Below are positions 1 to 8,310 of a stretch of 18,569 bases of DNA, one piece after another. The notes beneath the pieces are model-generated. The model was not told the origin of the DNA, searched no databases, and was given only the letters and a program-made list of their open reading frames with translations. The translations under genes were made by a program, and so were the position numbers. This DNA comes from Streptomyces sp. MMG1121 (GTDB lineage: Bacteria > Actinomycetota > Actinomycetes > Streptomycetales > Streptomycetaceae), in the NCBI RefSeq assembly GCF_001280015.1, contig NZ_LGDV01000250.1:1-18569 (forward strand), written 5' to 3'. Each line of letters opens with the position of its first letter. Positions within the stretch are counted from its first letter, which is position 1.

Positions 1-1
1 T

Positions 2-2521
2 GCGGTTGTGGCGGGGCTGTCGTACAGCGCACCGACCGTGCCTGTGGTGTCGAATCTGACGGGTGAGGTGGCGGACGCGGGGCGGTTGTGTTCGCCGGAT
101 TACTGGGTGGAGCACGTACGTGGCACGGTCCGGTTCCACGATGGTGTGCGGGCGATGAGGGACCAGAAGGTCGCCACTTTCCTGGAGTTGGGTCCGGACG
201 GCATCCTGAGCGGGATGGTGGCGCAGGACTGTGTGGCGTCGCTGCGCCGGGACGTTCCTGAGGAGCGCGCCCTGCTGGCCACTCTCGGGCAGCTGCACAC
301 GCGCGGCGTCGGCATCGACTGGGAGCAGGTGTTCTCCGGCACCGGTGCACACCGTGTGGACCTGCCCACCTACGCCTTCCGACACCAGCGCTACTGGATC
401 GAAGGCGACGGCCCGAGCGCTCCCGAGACGGTTGCCGACCCGGTCGACGCGGCGTTCTGGGAGATCGTGGACAGCGGGGACGCGGACTCGCTGGCGCGGT
501 CCCTGCGGCTCGACGCGACCGCCCTGGACGATGTGCTGCCCGCCCTGTCCGCATGGCGTCGTCGCCATCGCGACCAGGCGGTGCTGGACGACTGGCGATA
601 CCGGATCACCTGGCAGCCCGTCACGGACGCGCTCACACCGAGCGCTGCGGTCGCCGACGGTACGTGGCTGATGCTGGTGCCCGCGGGGCAAGCCGACTCG
701 ATGGCGGCGGCCACGAGCGGAGCGCTGACCGCGCATGGCGGCCGCGTCGTCCGGGTGGACGTGGACGGCGAGGACCGGGAGACCTTGGCGAAGCTCGTCC
801 GGGCACGTCTCGACACGGAGTCCGGCCCACTGGCCGGGGTGGTCTCGCTGCTCGCCCTGGCCGAGCGGCAGGACTCCGCCCACCCGACGCTCACGCGCGG
901 CACGGCCGACACCGTCAGCCTCGTGCAGGCTCTCAAGGACCTGGACGTCACCGCCCCGCTGTGGTGCCTCACCTCGGGTGCCGTGGCGGTCCAGGAAGAC
1001 AGGGAGGTGACGAGCGCAGCGCAGCCGATGATGTGGGGACTTGGCACCGTGCTCGCCCTGGATCACCCCAAGTCCTGGGGCGGACTGGTCGATCTGGCCG
1101 CCGAGCCGGACGAACTCGCGCTGGGCCGGCTGGTCGCCGTACTGTGCGGACGGCACGGCGAGGACCAGATGGCGATCCGGACCACGGGAGCGTACGCGCG
1201 TCGCATGACCCGCGCCGAGCCCGTCGCCGCAGGCGATGGCACCGGTTCAGCGGAGGCGTGGACACCGCGCGGTACCGTGCTCGTCACCGGCGGCACCGGT
1301 GGCATCGGAGCGCACGTGGCGCGCTGGGCGGCCGCACGGGGCGCGGAGCACCTGCTGCTGCTCAGCCGCCGCGGCCCTGCCGCCGAGGGCGCGGCGGCGC
1401 TGGAGGCGGAACTGACCGCGCTCGGCGCCCACGTCACACTCGCGGCCTGCGACGTCACCGACCGGGCGGCGCTCGCCGAGGTCATCGCGGACATACCGTC
1501 GGACCAGCCCGTCACCGCCGTCTTCCACACGGCCGGTGTCGCGCAGGAGCCGAAGAAGCTGCCCGACAGCACGGTGGCGGAGTTCGCCGCGGTGGGCAGG
1601 GCGAAGGTCGCCGGTGCCGTACACCTCGACGAACTGCTCGCCGACCATCCCCTCGAGGCATTCGTGGTGTTCTCCTCCGGAGCCGCTGCCTGGGGCGGTG
1701 CGGGCCAGAGCGGTTATGCCGCCGCCAATGCCTTCGTCGAGGGGCTGGCGCACCGCAGGCGCGCCGACGGGCGGGTGGCGACGGCCGTGGCCTGGGGTGC
1801 CTGGGCCGGCGGTGGCATGGTCGACGACTCCGTGGCCGCGGAGTTCGCGGAGGTCGGCGTGGAGCTGATGCGGCCCGAACTCGCGGTCGAGGCCCTGGGC
1901 CAGGCGATGGCATGCGACGAGGGACATCTGGTGGTCGCGGGCATCGACTGGTCGCGGTTCGCGCCGTCCTTCATGGTCGCCAGGGAGCGTCCGCTGCTGC
2001 GGGCGCTGCCCGAAGTCGCCGCCCTGACGGCGGCGTCCACGGCCGACGCCGGTGCGGAGCACGAGGCCGAGAACGGCAGCGCGGTACTGCGGTCGCGGCT
2101 GCTGCCCCTGTCCCCGCAGGAGCGGCAGGCGGTGCTGACGGACCTGGTGCTGGCGGAGGCCGGGCAGGTGCTCGGTCACGTCACAAGCTCGACGGCCGTC
2201 GAGGACGGGGTCGCCCTCCTCGACATCGGTTTCGACTCGCTGACCGGCCTGGAACTGCGCAACCGGCTCAACCGCGTGTCGGGACTGGCCCTGCCGCAGG
2301 GCCTCATCTTCGACTTCCCGACCGCCGGCATGATCGCCGAACTCATGCAGGACACGCTGGAGCCCGACCTCACCGTCACACCGGAGGCAGTGACGGAGGA
2401 ATTCACCAAGCTGGAAGTGGCGGTGACCCCGGCGCTTCACGACGACGCGTCGCGTGCGCGGGCCGTCTCGCAGCTGCGCGAGCTGCTGGCCAAGTGGGAT
2501 CACCTGGAGAAGGGAGAGTAG
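2..2521 (+). CDS. Type I modular polyketide synthase, C-terminal part (AT end-KR-ACP), 5' partial
   Basis: The window opens inside the gene; 839 residues and the stop are visible. In order: the C-terminal part of an acyltransferase (VSNLTG, YWVEHVR and VRFHDGVR, the wording typical of malonyl-specific ATs; the YASH/HAFH motif is upstream of the window), a post-AT linker, a KR structural subdomain from about nt 600, a catalytic ketoreductase from about nt 1270 (GGTGGIG), and an ACP (GFDSL, phosphopantetheine Ser at 2237-2239). The KR has catalytic Lys, Ser, Tyr and Asn (SS..., YAAAN). It lacks the LDD motif and has Trp eight residues before Tyr with Gln rather than His between, so it should be an active A1-type KR. 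There is no DH, ER or thioesterase. The protein ends in a short charged tail, so chain release must be external, which fits the amide synthase 4 bp downstream. This is very likely the last module of an ansamycin PKS. Confidence 0.95.
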   Translation, partial: AVVAGLSYSAPTVPVVSNLTGEVADAGRLCSPDYWVEHVRGTVRFHDGVRAMRDQKVATFLELGPDGILSGMVAQDCVASLRRDVPEERALLATLGQLHTRGVGIDWEQVFSGTGAHRVDLPTYAFRHQRYWIEGDGPSAPETVADPVDAAFWEIVDSGDADSLARSLRLDATALDDVLPALSAWRRRHRDQAVLDDWRYRITWQPVTDALTPSAAVADGTWLMLVPAGQADSMAAATSGALTAHGGRVVRVDVDGEDRETLAKLVRARLDTESGPLAGVVSLLALAERQDSAHPTLTRGTADTVSLVQALKDLDVTAPLWCLTSGAVAVQEDREVTSAAQPMMWGLGTVLALDHPKSWGGLVDLAAEPDELALGRLVAVLCGRHGEDQMAIRTTGAYARRMTRAEPVAAGDGTGSAEAWTPRGTVLVTGGTGGIGAHVARWAAARGAEHLLLLSRRGPAAEGAAALEAELTALGAHVTLAACDVTDRAALAEVIADIPSDQPVTAVFHTAGVAQEPKKLPDSTVAEFAAVGRAKVAGAVHLDELLADHPLEAFVVFSSGAAAWGGAGQSGYAAANAFVEGLAHRRRADGRVATAVAWGAWAGGGMVDDSVAAEFAEVGVELMRPELAVEALGQAMACDEGHLVVAGIDWSRFAPSFMVARERPLLRALPEVAALTAASTADAGAEHEAENGSAVLRSRLLPLSPQERQAVLTDLVLAEAGQVLGHVTSSTAVEDGVALLDIGFDSLTGLELRNRLNRVSGLALPQGLIFDFPTAGMIAELMQDTLEPDLTVTPEAVTEEFTKLEVAVTPALHDDASRARAVSQLRELLAKWDHLEKGE

Positions 2522-2525
2522 CCGG

Positions 2526-3308
2526 ATGTTCGAGGTCGACACCTACCTGCGCCGCCTGGGCTTCACGGAGGCGCCCGAGCCCAGCGTCGAGACGCTGCGC
2601 GTGCTGCACAAGAACCACATGATGTCCCTGGCCTACGACAGCAGCGACTTCATCAAGAGCTTCACGGGCTTCCGCAACGTCGTCGACATCGACATCGACG
2701 CGACGTTCCGGGCGATCGTCGCCAATGGCGCGGGCGGCGTGTGCCACGATCTGAGCGGCCTGTTCCGCAGGCTCCTGACCGAACTCGGCTACGACGTCTC
2801 GATCCTGGCCGCGTCCCAGCGCTGGCCGAACGGGCAGTTCGGGCCGGACTTCGAGCACACCTTCAACTGCGTGCGGCTCGACGGGCAGGTCTGGCTCGTC
2901 GACGTGGGCTTCGCCGGTCCGTCGTATCTGGAGCCGCTGCGGATGACCGACGAGGTGCAGCACCAGTTCGGCTGCGCCTACCGGCTGACGACGGACGGCA
3001 CGTACCACGTGCTGGAGCGCAAGGGCGCCACCGGGGACTGGCGGTCGGTGTACCGGTTCGAGCTGACGGCCCGCGCCGTCTCCGACTGGGACAGTCCCCA
3101 GGACACCGCCGCCGAACAGATCGTGAAGGACTCGCTGTTCGCCGGGACCGTGCTGCGGGGCCGCGCCACCGACAAGGGGCAACTCGTTCTCACCGGCAGG
3201 CGGCTGCTGCGGGTGGAGAACGGCCATGAATCGATCCGCACGCTGATCGACAAGGCCGAATTCGAAGGCGTGGTGAAGGACATACTCGCCGGCACGGACA
3301 ACGACTGA
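2526..3308 (+). CDS. Ansamycin amide synthase (RifF/GdmF-like, arylamine N-acetyltransferase family)
   Basis: A 260-residue protein of the arylamine N-acetyltransferase fold. Cys73 (GGVCHDLSG), His111 (FEHTFNC) and Asp126 (WLVDVGF) sit exactly where the NAT catalytic triad belongs. In ansamycin pathways this family takes the finished polyketide from the last ACP and closes the macrolactam using the arylamine nitrogen of the AHBA-derived starter. The ATG at 2526 is chosen over in-frame starts upstream because it follows a purine-rich ribosome site (AAGGGAG) within the PKS 3' end and leaves only 4 bp between the genes. The usual RGGxCxE around the NAT cysteine is replaced by AGGVCHDL, so the specificity is not simple acetyl transfer from acetyl-CoA. 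Its position directly after a PKS without thioesterase makes the release role the best reading. Confidence 0.93.
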   Translation: MFEVDTYLRRLGFTEAPEPSVETLRVLHKNHMMSLAYDSSDFIKSFTGFRNVVDIDIDATFRAIVANGAGGVCHDLSGLFRRLLTELGYDVSILAASQRWPNGQFGPDFEHTFNCVRLDGQVWLVDVGFAGPSYLEPLRMTDEVQHQFGCAYRLTTDGTYHVLERKGATGDWRSVYRFELTARAVSDWDSPQDTAAEQIVKDSLFAGTVLRGRATDKGQLVLTGRRLLRVENGHESIRTLIDKAEFEGVVKDILAGTDND

Positions 3309-3325
3309 GGCGGGGCCGAACGGAG

Positions 3326-4960
3326 ATGACAGTGGAGACGGAGACCAGCGGCGCCGGGACCGGAGCAGCCGCCACCGACACGGACGTGGCCGTTGTCGGG
3401 TACGGCCCGGTGGGCCAGGTCCTGGCGATCCTGCTGGCCCGACGCGGCTGGCGGGTCACGGTCGTGGAGCGCTGGCCCCAGCCCTACCCCATGCCGCGAG
3501 CGGTCGGTTTCGACGACGAGGCCGCCCGCATCCTGGCGGCCGCCGGCATCGGTCCTTTCCTCGACAAGTTCGGGGAGAACTCACGGGACTACGCCTGGCA
3601 CAACGCAGCCGGCGAGACGCTGCTGCGCATGGAGAGCGCCGAGAACGGCCACTGCGGCTGGCCGCAGGCGATGGCCATGTACCAGCCGGGATTGGAGGCC
3701 ACGCTCATCGACCGTGGCAGCGACTTCCCGAACCTGCGGGTCGTCCGCGGGCACGAGGTCGTCGAACTCGACGACCGCGGCGACCTGGTGGAGGTGATCT
3801 GCGAGGACGCCGACGAGCAGGAGTACACCTTCACGGCGCGGTACGTCGTCGGGTGCGACGGCGCCAACAGCTTCGTCCGGGAGTCGATGGAGAGTTCCCT
3901 CACCGACCTCGGATTCTTCTACGACTGGCTGATCTGCGACGTCGTACTGAACGAGCCGCGCGACTTCCACCCCAACAACCTCCAGATCTGTGATCCGGAG
4001 CGGCCACGAACCGCCGTGTCGGCCGGTCCGGGGCACCGCAGATTCGAGTTCATGCGGCTGCCGGGCGAGAGCATCGAGGTGCTGAAGCGGGACGAGACGC
4101 TCTGGCGCATGCTGGAGATGTTCTCCGTCCGCCCGGACAACGCCACGCTCGAACGGCACGCCGTCTACACCTTCCAGGCCCGCTGGGCGGCGGAGTGGCG
4201 CAAGGGCCGGCTCCTTATCGCGGGGGACGCCGCCCACCTCATGCCGCCCTTCGCCGGGCAGGGCATGTGCTCGGGCTTCCGGGACGCGGCGAACCTGTCG
4301 TGGAAGCTCGACCTGCTGCTGCGCGGGCTCGCCGACCACTCCGTTCTCGACACCTACACCGTCGAACGCCGGGCGCATGTCCAGAACGCCATCACCACGT
4401 CCGTGAAGCTCGGCAAGGTGATCTGTGTGACCGACCTGGCCGCGGCCGCCGACCGGGATGCGATCATGCTCGCCGGGCGAGATCGCGAGGGCGGGGGCGC
4501 GTTGCCGATGTCGACCACGGTCCCCCTCACCGAAGGGCTGCTCCACCGTGCCGACGACGGCACGCCACTACTGCCCGCCGGCACCCTGTTCCCGCAGGCG
4601 CGGGTGGCGGGTGCGGACGGGGTCGGGCTGCTGGACGAGATCGTGGGCCTCGGCTTCGTGCTGCTCGCGGCCGACCCGGCGATCCTTCTAGACGACCGGC
4701 GGCAGGCCGTCCTCGACGGTCTCGGTACGCGCTATGTGCGCGTGCTGCCCGTGGGCACAGAACCGCGGGAGCCCGGTCACGGCGCCGTGGTCGACATCGA
4801 GGACCGGTATCTGCCGTACCTGGCCGAGAGCGAAGCGACAGCGGTGCTGGTGCGCCCCGACTTCACCGTCTTCGGTGCGGCGCACGGGCCGGAGGCGCTG
4901 GCTTCGCTCGTGGACGACCTCGCTCACCAGCTGGCGGCGCCCTTCCCTGCCGCCGGCTGA
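3326..4960 (+). CDS. FAD-dependent aromatic hydroxylase (GdmM/Rif-Orf19/MhpA-like)
   Basis: A 544-residue class A flavoprotein monooxygenase. The N-terminal Rossmann motif is GYGPVG (residues 25-30) followed by the acidic ERW strand end. The DG motif is GCDGAN (176-181). The GD motif begins GDAAHLMPPFAGQG (from 300). The C-terminal third is of the thioredoxin-like type seen in phenol and 3-(3-hydroxyphenyl)propionate hydroxylases, ending near FGAAHGPEAL. Homologues beside ansamycin amide synthases hydroxylate or oxidise the AHBA-derived ring to a quinone or hydroquinone, or drive naphthalene ring closure (Rif-Orf19). Which of these happens here cannot be read from the sequence. It starts 17 bp after the amide synthase behind a weak CGGAG site, so it belongs to the same operon. 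NAD(P)H and O2 use is inferred from the family. Confidence 0.9.
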   Translation: MTVETETSGAGTGAAATDTDVAVVGYGPVGQVLAILLARRGWRVTVVERWPQPYPMPRAVGFDDEAARILAAAGIGPFLDKFGENSRDYAWHNAAGETLLRMESAENGHCGWPQAMAMYQPGLEATLIDRGSDFPNLRVVRGHEVVELDDRGDLVEVICEDADEQEYTFTARYVVGCDGANSFVRESMESSLTDLGFFYDWLICDVVLNEPRDFHPNNLQICDPERPRTAVSAGPGHRRFEFMRLPGESIEVLKRDETLWRMLEMFSVRPDNATLERHAVYTFQARWAAEWRKGRLLIAGDAAHLMPPFAGQGMCSGFRDAANLSWKLDLLLRGLADHSVLDTYTVERRAHVQNAITTSVKLGKVICVTDLAAAADRDAIMLAGRDREGGGALPMSTTVPLTEGLLHRADDGTPLLPAGTLFPQARVAGADGVGLLDEIVGLGFVLLAADPAILLDDRRQAVLDGLGTRYVRVLPVGTEPREPGHGAVVDIEDRYLPYLAESEATAVLVRPDFTVFGAAHGPEALASLVDDLAHQLAAPFPAAG

Positions 4961-5005
4961 GCTTTTCCCATCCTTGACAAGCACCATGAGAGAGGAACAC
5001 GGAAC

Positions 5006-5956
5006 ATGGGTGCACGCGAAGACATGTACGGCTTGTTCACGAGTGTCAACGAGATCAATCTGACCAATGATCAGGACAGTCAGAGCGCCAAGGAGGGCGT
5101 GCACAAGAAGAACATCTCCACCAGCTACGACCTGCAGGCCCGGATGTCGAAGAAGGGCATCCTGTGGAACTGGGGCTACCACGACGAGCAGGTGGCCAAG
5201 GAGATCAACGCCCGGATCCCCGGCTTCCTGGACTACGACACGGACGGTTTCTCCGAGGAACTGTACTTCGCCGCTCTCAGGGAGGTGTCGATCGACCTCG
5301 ACGACTACGCGGACAAGTTCGTTCTCGAGGTCGGCTGTGGACTGGGCGAGGGCCTGAACTTCCTCTCCCGCGTCATCGACGCGAAGAGCCTGATCGGCCT
5401 CGACCTGTCGGACCAGGCGATCAGGCGGGCCAACGCCTCGCTGTCCCGCCAGGGCCTGCGCTATGTCCAGGGTGATGCGGAGAACCTGCCGTTCGAGGAC
5501 GGCGAGGTCGACGTCCTGGTGAACATCGAGAGCGCGCACAACTACCCGAGCCTGGAGAAGTTCTTGCAGGAGGTGGCTCGCGTGCTCAAGCCGGGTGGCT
5601 ACTTCACACACGTCGACCTCTACACCACGCAGCGCCACGCCTTCCTGAAGCAGCTCCAGGAGAAGGACCTCGGCCTGGAATGGGTGCTCGACCGTGACAT
5701 CTCCTCACAGGTGCAGGCCGCGATCCACAGGCGGCTGTCCCCCGACGGCTCCTTCCACAAGGCGCTGCGGGAGCAGCGGGTGGGCGCCATCCAGCGGCAC
5801 ATGGCCAAGCGCGTCGGCCCCGAGGCCGTCGGCGGCTCCTTCGCCGGCTACACCGACAGCGGCTCCACGAGACTGCTGAAGAAGATGGGCGTGCTGCCGT
5901 CGCAGTTCATGCCGCCGGTGGACACCTACCGGCACTACGTGGCGAAGAAGATCTGA
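5006..5956 (+). CDS. Class I SAM-dependent methyltransferase, probably tailoring O-methyltransferase
   Basis: A 316-residue protein with a Rossmann-type SAM fold. Motif I is VLEVGCGLGEG (106-116), the acidic ribose-binding residue is in GLDLS (about 133), motif II/III is GDAENLPFEDGEVD (157-170), and RVLKPGGYF follows at about 192. The first 100 residues form a helical cap typical of small-molecule O-methyltransferases. AGAGAGGA (4989-4996) precedes the ATG at 5006 with 9-nt spacing, and the gap to the hydroxylase is 45 bp, so it is probably the last gene of the operon; a strong hairpin follows. The substrate is not shown by the sequence. The C3 hydroxyl left by the last PKS module and a ring hydroxyl made by the neighbouring flavoenzyme are the two obvious acceptors. 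N- or C-methylation cannot be excluded. Confidence 0.88.
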   Translation: MGAREDMYGLFTSVNEINLTNDQDSQSAKEGVHKKNISTSYDLQARMSKKGILWNWGYHDEQVAKEINARIPGFLDYDTDGFSEELYFAALREVSIDLDDYADKFVLEVGCGLGEGLNFLSRVIDAKSLIGLDLSDQAIRRANASLSRQGLRYVQGDAENLPFEDGEVDVLVNIESAHNYPSLEKFLQEVARVLKPGGYFTHVDLYTTQRHAFLKQLQEKDLGLEWVLDRDISSQVQAAIHRRLSPDGSFHKALREQRVGAIQRHMAKRVGPEAVGGSFAGYTDSGSTRLLKKMGVLPSQFMPPVDTYRHYVAKKI

Positions 5957-6005
5957 TCGTCGCTGACGGAGCCAGGGCCGGTCCGCGCCCGCAACCACGG
6001 GAGGC

Positions 6006-6045
6006 AGCCCCTCGGCGACGGTCTGAATGATCTCGCCGAGGGGCT
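6006..6045 (+). terminator. Strong hairpin terminator after the PKS/tailoring operon
   Basis: A perfect 13-bp stem, AGCCCCTCGGCGA (6006-6018) with TCGCCGAGGGGCT (6033-6045), closes a 14-nt loop. A T-rich stretch (TGTGTTGT) follows. It begins 50 bp after the methyltransferase stop and should end that operon, making the downstream dehydrogenase a separate unit. Confidence 0.85.
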
Positions 6046-6086
6046 TGTGTTGTCCGTGACTGCATCGGCGGCGGCGTTCTGGTTCG

Positions 6087-6106
6087 GCAGGCCAGGCGAG
6101 GCCTGC
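6087..6106. repeat. Short inverted repeat in the leader of the dehydrogenase gene
   Basis: A perfect 7-bp hairpin, GCAGGCC/GGCCTGC, with a 6-nt loop in the 249-bp gap between the terminator and the RifI-like gene. It could be a second terminator stem or an operator; there is no T tail. Nothing else in the gap (6046-6294) is recognisable, and a promoter for the dehydrogenase must lie there. Confidence 0.45.
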
Positions 6107-6294
6107 GGAACAGGGGTATTACCCAGCGGACCGACCTGTAAGCCCGGACCGCCTGCTAAAGGGACGGGCATCCTGGGCGCCCGCCACCTGACTGGCCGCG
6201 TCTCCCCCCATGACTCGCAACATCCGATGGAAGTCGCCTTCGCCGTCCGGGAACTGTTCGAGCACAGCACTGTCCAGCACACGGAAGGGCCACG

Positions 6295-7125
6295 ATGACC
6301 GACACTCCGCATCAGGCACCCGTCACCGGAACGACCCGTCTGTACGCCGTCCTCGGCGACCCGGTCACGCAAGTCCAGTCGCCCGGACTGCTCAACCCGC
6401 TCTTCGCCGAGCTGAACATCGACGCGGTGCTGGTTCCCGTGCACGTCCGGCCTGCCGACCTCGCGCACGTGGTGCGTGGTCTGCAACGCGTCGGCAACCT
6501 CGACGGCCTGTTCGTCACCGTGCCGCACAAGGCGGCCGCCGCTCGCCTGGCTGACCGGCACAGCCGCACCGTGGAGATCACCGGCACTGCCAACGCGCTG
6601 CGGCGCGAAGCCGACGGCGGCTGGCTCGCCGAGAACTTCGACGGGTCCGGGTTCGTGGCGGGCCTGACCGGGGCCGGTCACGAACCTCGCGGCAGGAAAG
6701 TGTCGTTGCTCGGTGCGGGCGGCGCGGGCAGCGCGATCGCGGCGGCCCTGCTCACCGCAGGCGTGGACCGTCTCTCCATTTCCGACCCGGACGAGCCCCG
6801 CCTGACCGCGCTCGTCGCCCGGCTGACCGAACACTGGCCGGGCCGCGTCCACGCCGCCGTCGAACCACCGCTGCACGACAGTGACATCGCCGTCAATGCC
6901 ACCCCGCTCGGCCTGAGTCCCGATGACCCGTTGCCGTTCTCGCCCCGTGCCCTGCCTCCGGGCAGCGTGGTGGCAGACATCATCATGAAGCCGAAGGAAA
7001 CACCGCTCTTGCGGGAGGCGACCGCGCAGGGGCTTCGCGTGCACCACGGAATGCACATGCTGACCGGCCAGGTGGACTCCTACTGTGCGTTCTTCGGACT
7101 GGCCGAACCCCGAACCTCCGACTGA
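6295..7125 (+). CDS. RifI-like aminoquinate/shikimate dehydrogenase family protein
   Basis: A 276-residue AroE-fold oxidoreductase. The catalytic lysine is in VTVPHK (Lys79), the paired aspartate in NFDGSGF (Asp116), and TANALR stands where NTL/NAL is usual. The NAD(P)-binding glycine loop is GAGGAGSA (140-147), followed later by VNATPLG and a C-terminal HHGMHMLTGQ. In ordinary shikimate dehydrogenases the substrate carboxylate is held by SxS; here the stretch reads VQS (27-29), so the first serine is lost, as in divergent RifI-type proteins. In rifamycin-type clusters RifI is assigned to aminoquinate/aminoshikimate interconversion around the AHBA pathway. It starts with ATG after GGAAGGG and is the last recognisable ansamycin gene; other AHBA genes are not in the window. 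A housekeeping AroE role is less likely given the context. Confidence 0.85.
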   Translation: MTDTPHQAPVTGTTRLYAVLGDPVTQVQSPGLLNPLFAELNIDAVLVPVHVRPADLAHVVRGLQRVGNLDGLFVTVPHKAAAARLADRHSRTVEITGTANALRREADGGWLAENFDGSGFVAGLTGAGHEPRGRKVSLLGAGGAGSAIAAALLTAGVDRLSISDPDEPRLTALVARLTEHWPGRVHAAVEPPLHDSDIAVNATPLGLSPDDPLPFSPRALPPGSVVADIIMKPKETPLLREATAQGLRVHHGMHMLTGQVDSYCAFFGLAEPRTSD

Positions 7126-7554
7126 CGGACCCGGGGGACAAAGGAATCCGCCGACGGCCAGCACTCGTTCTCGCCGTGGCCAACATGGGCAAGCCGGGTG
7201 AGAACGCATGGTTCGACCGGTCTCCTCGCCTTGCTCATGACCGGGTCCCCCACCTGGGCCGCCCTCGGCCGGCTCGCCGCTACCGGTCGGATGCCTCGCC
7301 GTCGCAGCGACCGCCGTGGAGGCCGTACACACCTCGCCCGGAGCGCGCTCACCTGGCTGGTGAGGGCCGTCGCCCGTACGCTCCGCACGAGCCTCTGCTG
7401 GAGCGTCGGCGAGCTTCCTGGGCCGCCGCGCGACCGCCCTGCCCGCCATGCGGCACCGGGACACACCGCCCCAGGCGCCGACGCCCCCTCTCGACCCGGT
7501 AAGCCTCACCCGGCGCCAGGGCCGAGACGATCACCCGCGCGTGACACCGGTGGA
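7126..7554. other. Intergenic stretch at the cluster edge, no gene seen
   Basis: About 430 bp between the dehydrogenase stop and the terminator of the leftward chitinase remnant. Open frames exist on both strands but lack ribosome sites, recognisable motifs and consistent codon bias. I see no clear terminator for the dehydrogenase gene. Confidence 0.5.
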
Positions 7555-7579
7555 CCGAGACGCCACGGGGGCGCCTCGG
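7555..7579 (-). terminator. Hairpin terminator of the chitinase remnant
   Basis: A 10-bp stem (CCGAGACGCC / GGCGCCTCGG, one G.U pair in the leftward transcript) with a 5-nt loop lies 7 bp beyond the chitinase stop codon. It fits a surviving terminator of the once-functional gene. Confidence 0.6.
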
Positions 7580-7586
7580 GCGGGGG

Positions 7587-7930
7587 TCAGCAACCCAGGT
7601 TGCCGCCGGGGGTGGTGCCGAGGACCTGGGTGAAGCTCTGGTAGTAGTTGATGCGGTCCTGCACCTCGGCGGGATTGCCGCCGTTGCACTCGACACTGCC
7701 GTTGATGCTACGGATGGTCTCTCCGAAGCCGGCGCCGTTGACCATGGCGTTGTGTGAGGTCATGCTGCCCGCGCCGTTCTGGGTGTCCCAGAACCACAGG
7801 GCGGTCTTCCACGCCACCGCGGAGTCGTTCTCCACCAGGTAGGGGTTGTCGAGCAGGTCGATGCCGAGGGCGTCCCCGGCGGCCTTGTAGTTGAAGTTCC
7901 AGCTGAGTTGGCGAGGAAGGCCGCCGCCTC
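7587..7930 (-). pseudogene. GH19 (class IV-type) chitinase, internally deleted remnant
   Basis: The leftward frame from 7910 to 7587 reads as the intact C-terminal part of a secreted Streptomyces GH19 chitinase: QLSWNFNYKAAG, NPYLVENDSAVAWKTALWFW, MVNGAGFGETIRSING, VECNGGNP and the terminal GNLGC. Immediately upstream but one frame off (7930-7907) is EAAAFLAN, the family segment that normally precedes SHETGG. The intervening region, including SHETGG with the catalytic glutamate and the GRGPI segment, is missing, and the two pieces are fused out of frame. No signal peptide or carbohydrate-binding domain is recognisable upstream. The enzyme cannot be active. The retained C-terminal frame and terminator point to a fairly recent loss. 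Confidence 0.88.
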
Positions 7931-8294
7931 GGAAACGGCCGCACGCCGCGTCCCACGCACAGGACGAAGCCGGGCGAGGCAAGTGTGGTGACGGGTTCGT
8001 ATCCGTACCCTTGTGCGCCGAGAGGATGGCTGCGGCTCGGGCCACGGCGCCCGGATCGCATCCTGACGGGCCTTGTCGGTGCGGTCGGCGGCAACAAGTC
8101 ATACGCCTTCAGCCCCACGAACACATCTACGGGCCTCACCATCAACGCCTCGACCGGCGCAACCTTCGCCACCCTTCCCGTCGCAGGGGTTCCGCACCGC
8201 CCCCGATGCCGTCGGTGAGACCGCCCCACGCAGCCACACCCACTACGCCACGGCCCGATAGCCCCGGCAAGGACGAGTTCGGCGTGGATCGAGC
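7931..8294. other. Degenerate stretch upstream of the chitinase remnant
   Basis: No intact gene. A rightward frame at about 8086-8190 encodes NKSYAFSPTNTSTGLTINAS and continues STGATFATLPVAG. This faintly recalls bacterial Ig-like repeats of secreted proteins, but it is short and has no start or ribosome site. The antisense frame is about equally GC-biased, so coding is unproven. Confidence 0.3.
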
Positions 8295-8310
8295 TTGATC
8301 GCGAGTTCGC

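Noticed and set aside
1247..2542. Long leftward open frame (431 codons) opposite the PKS
   Set aside because: It is the mirror of GC-rich PKS codons. It has no motifs or ribosome site, and the forward strand has unmistakable KR and ACP motifs.
6047..6298. Rightward 83-codon frame ending in an ATGA overlap with the RifI-like gene
   Set aside because: It begins just after the terminator, has no ribosome site or recognisable domain, and includes the hairpin at 6087-6106. The overlap is probably chance.
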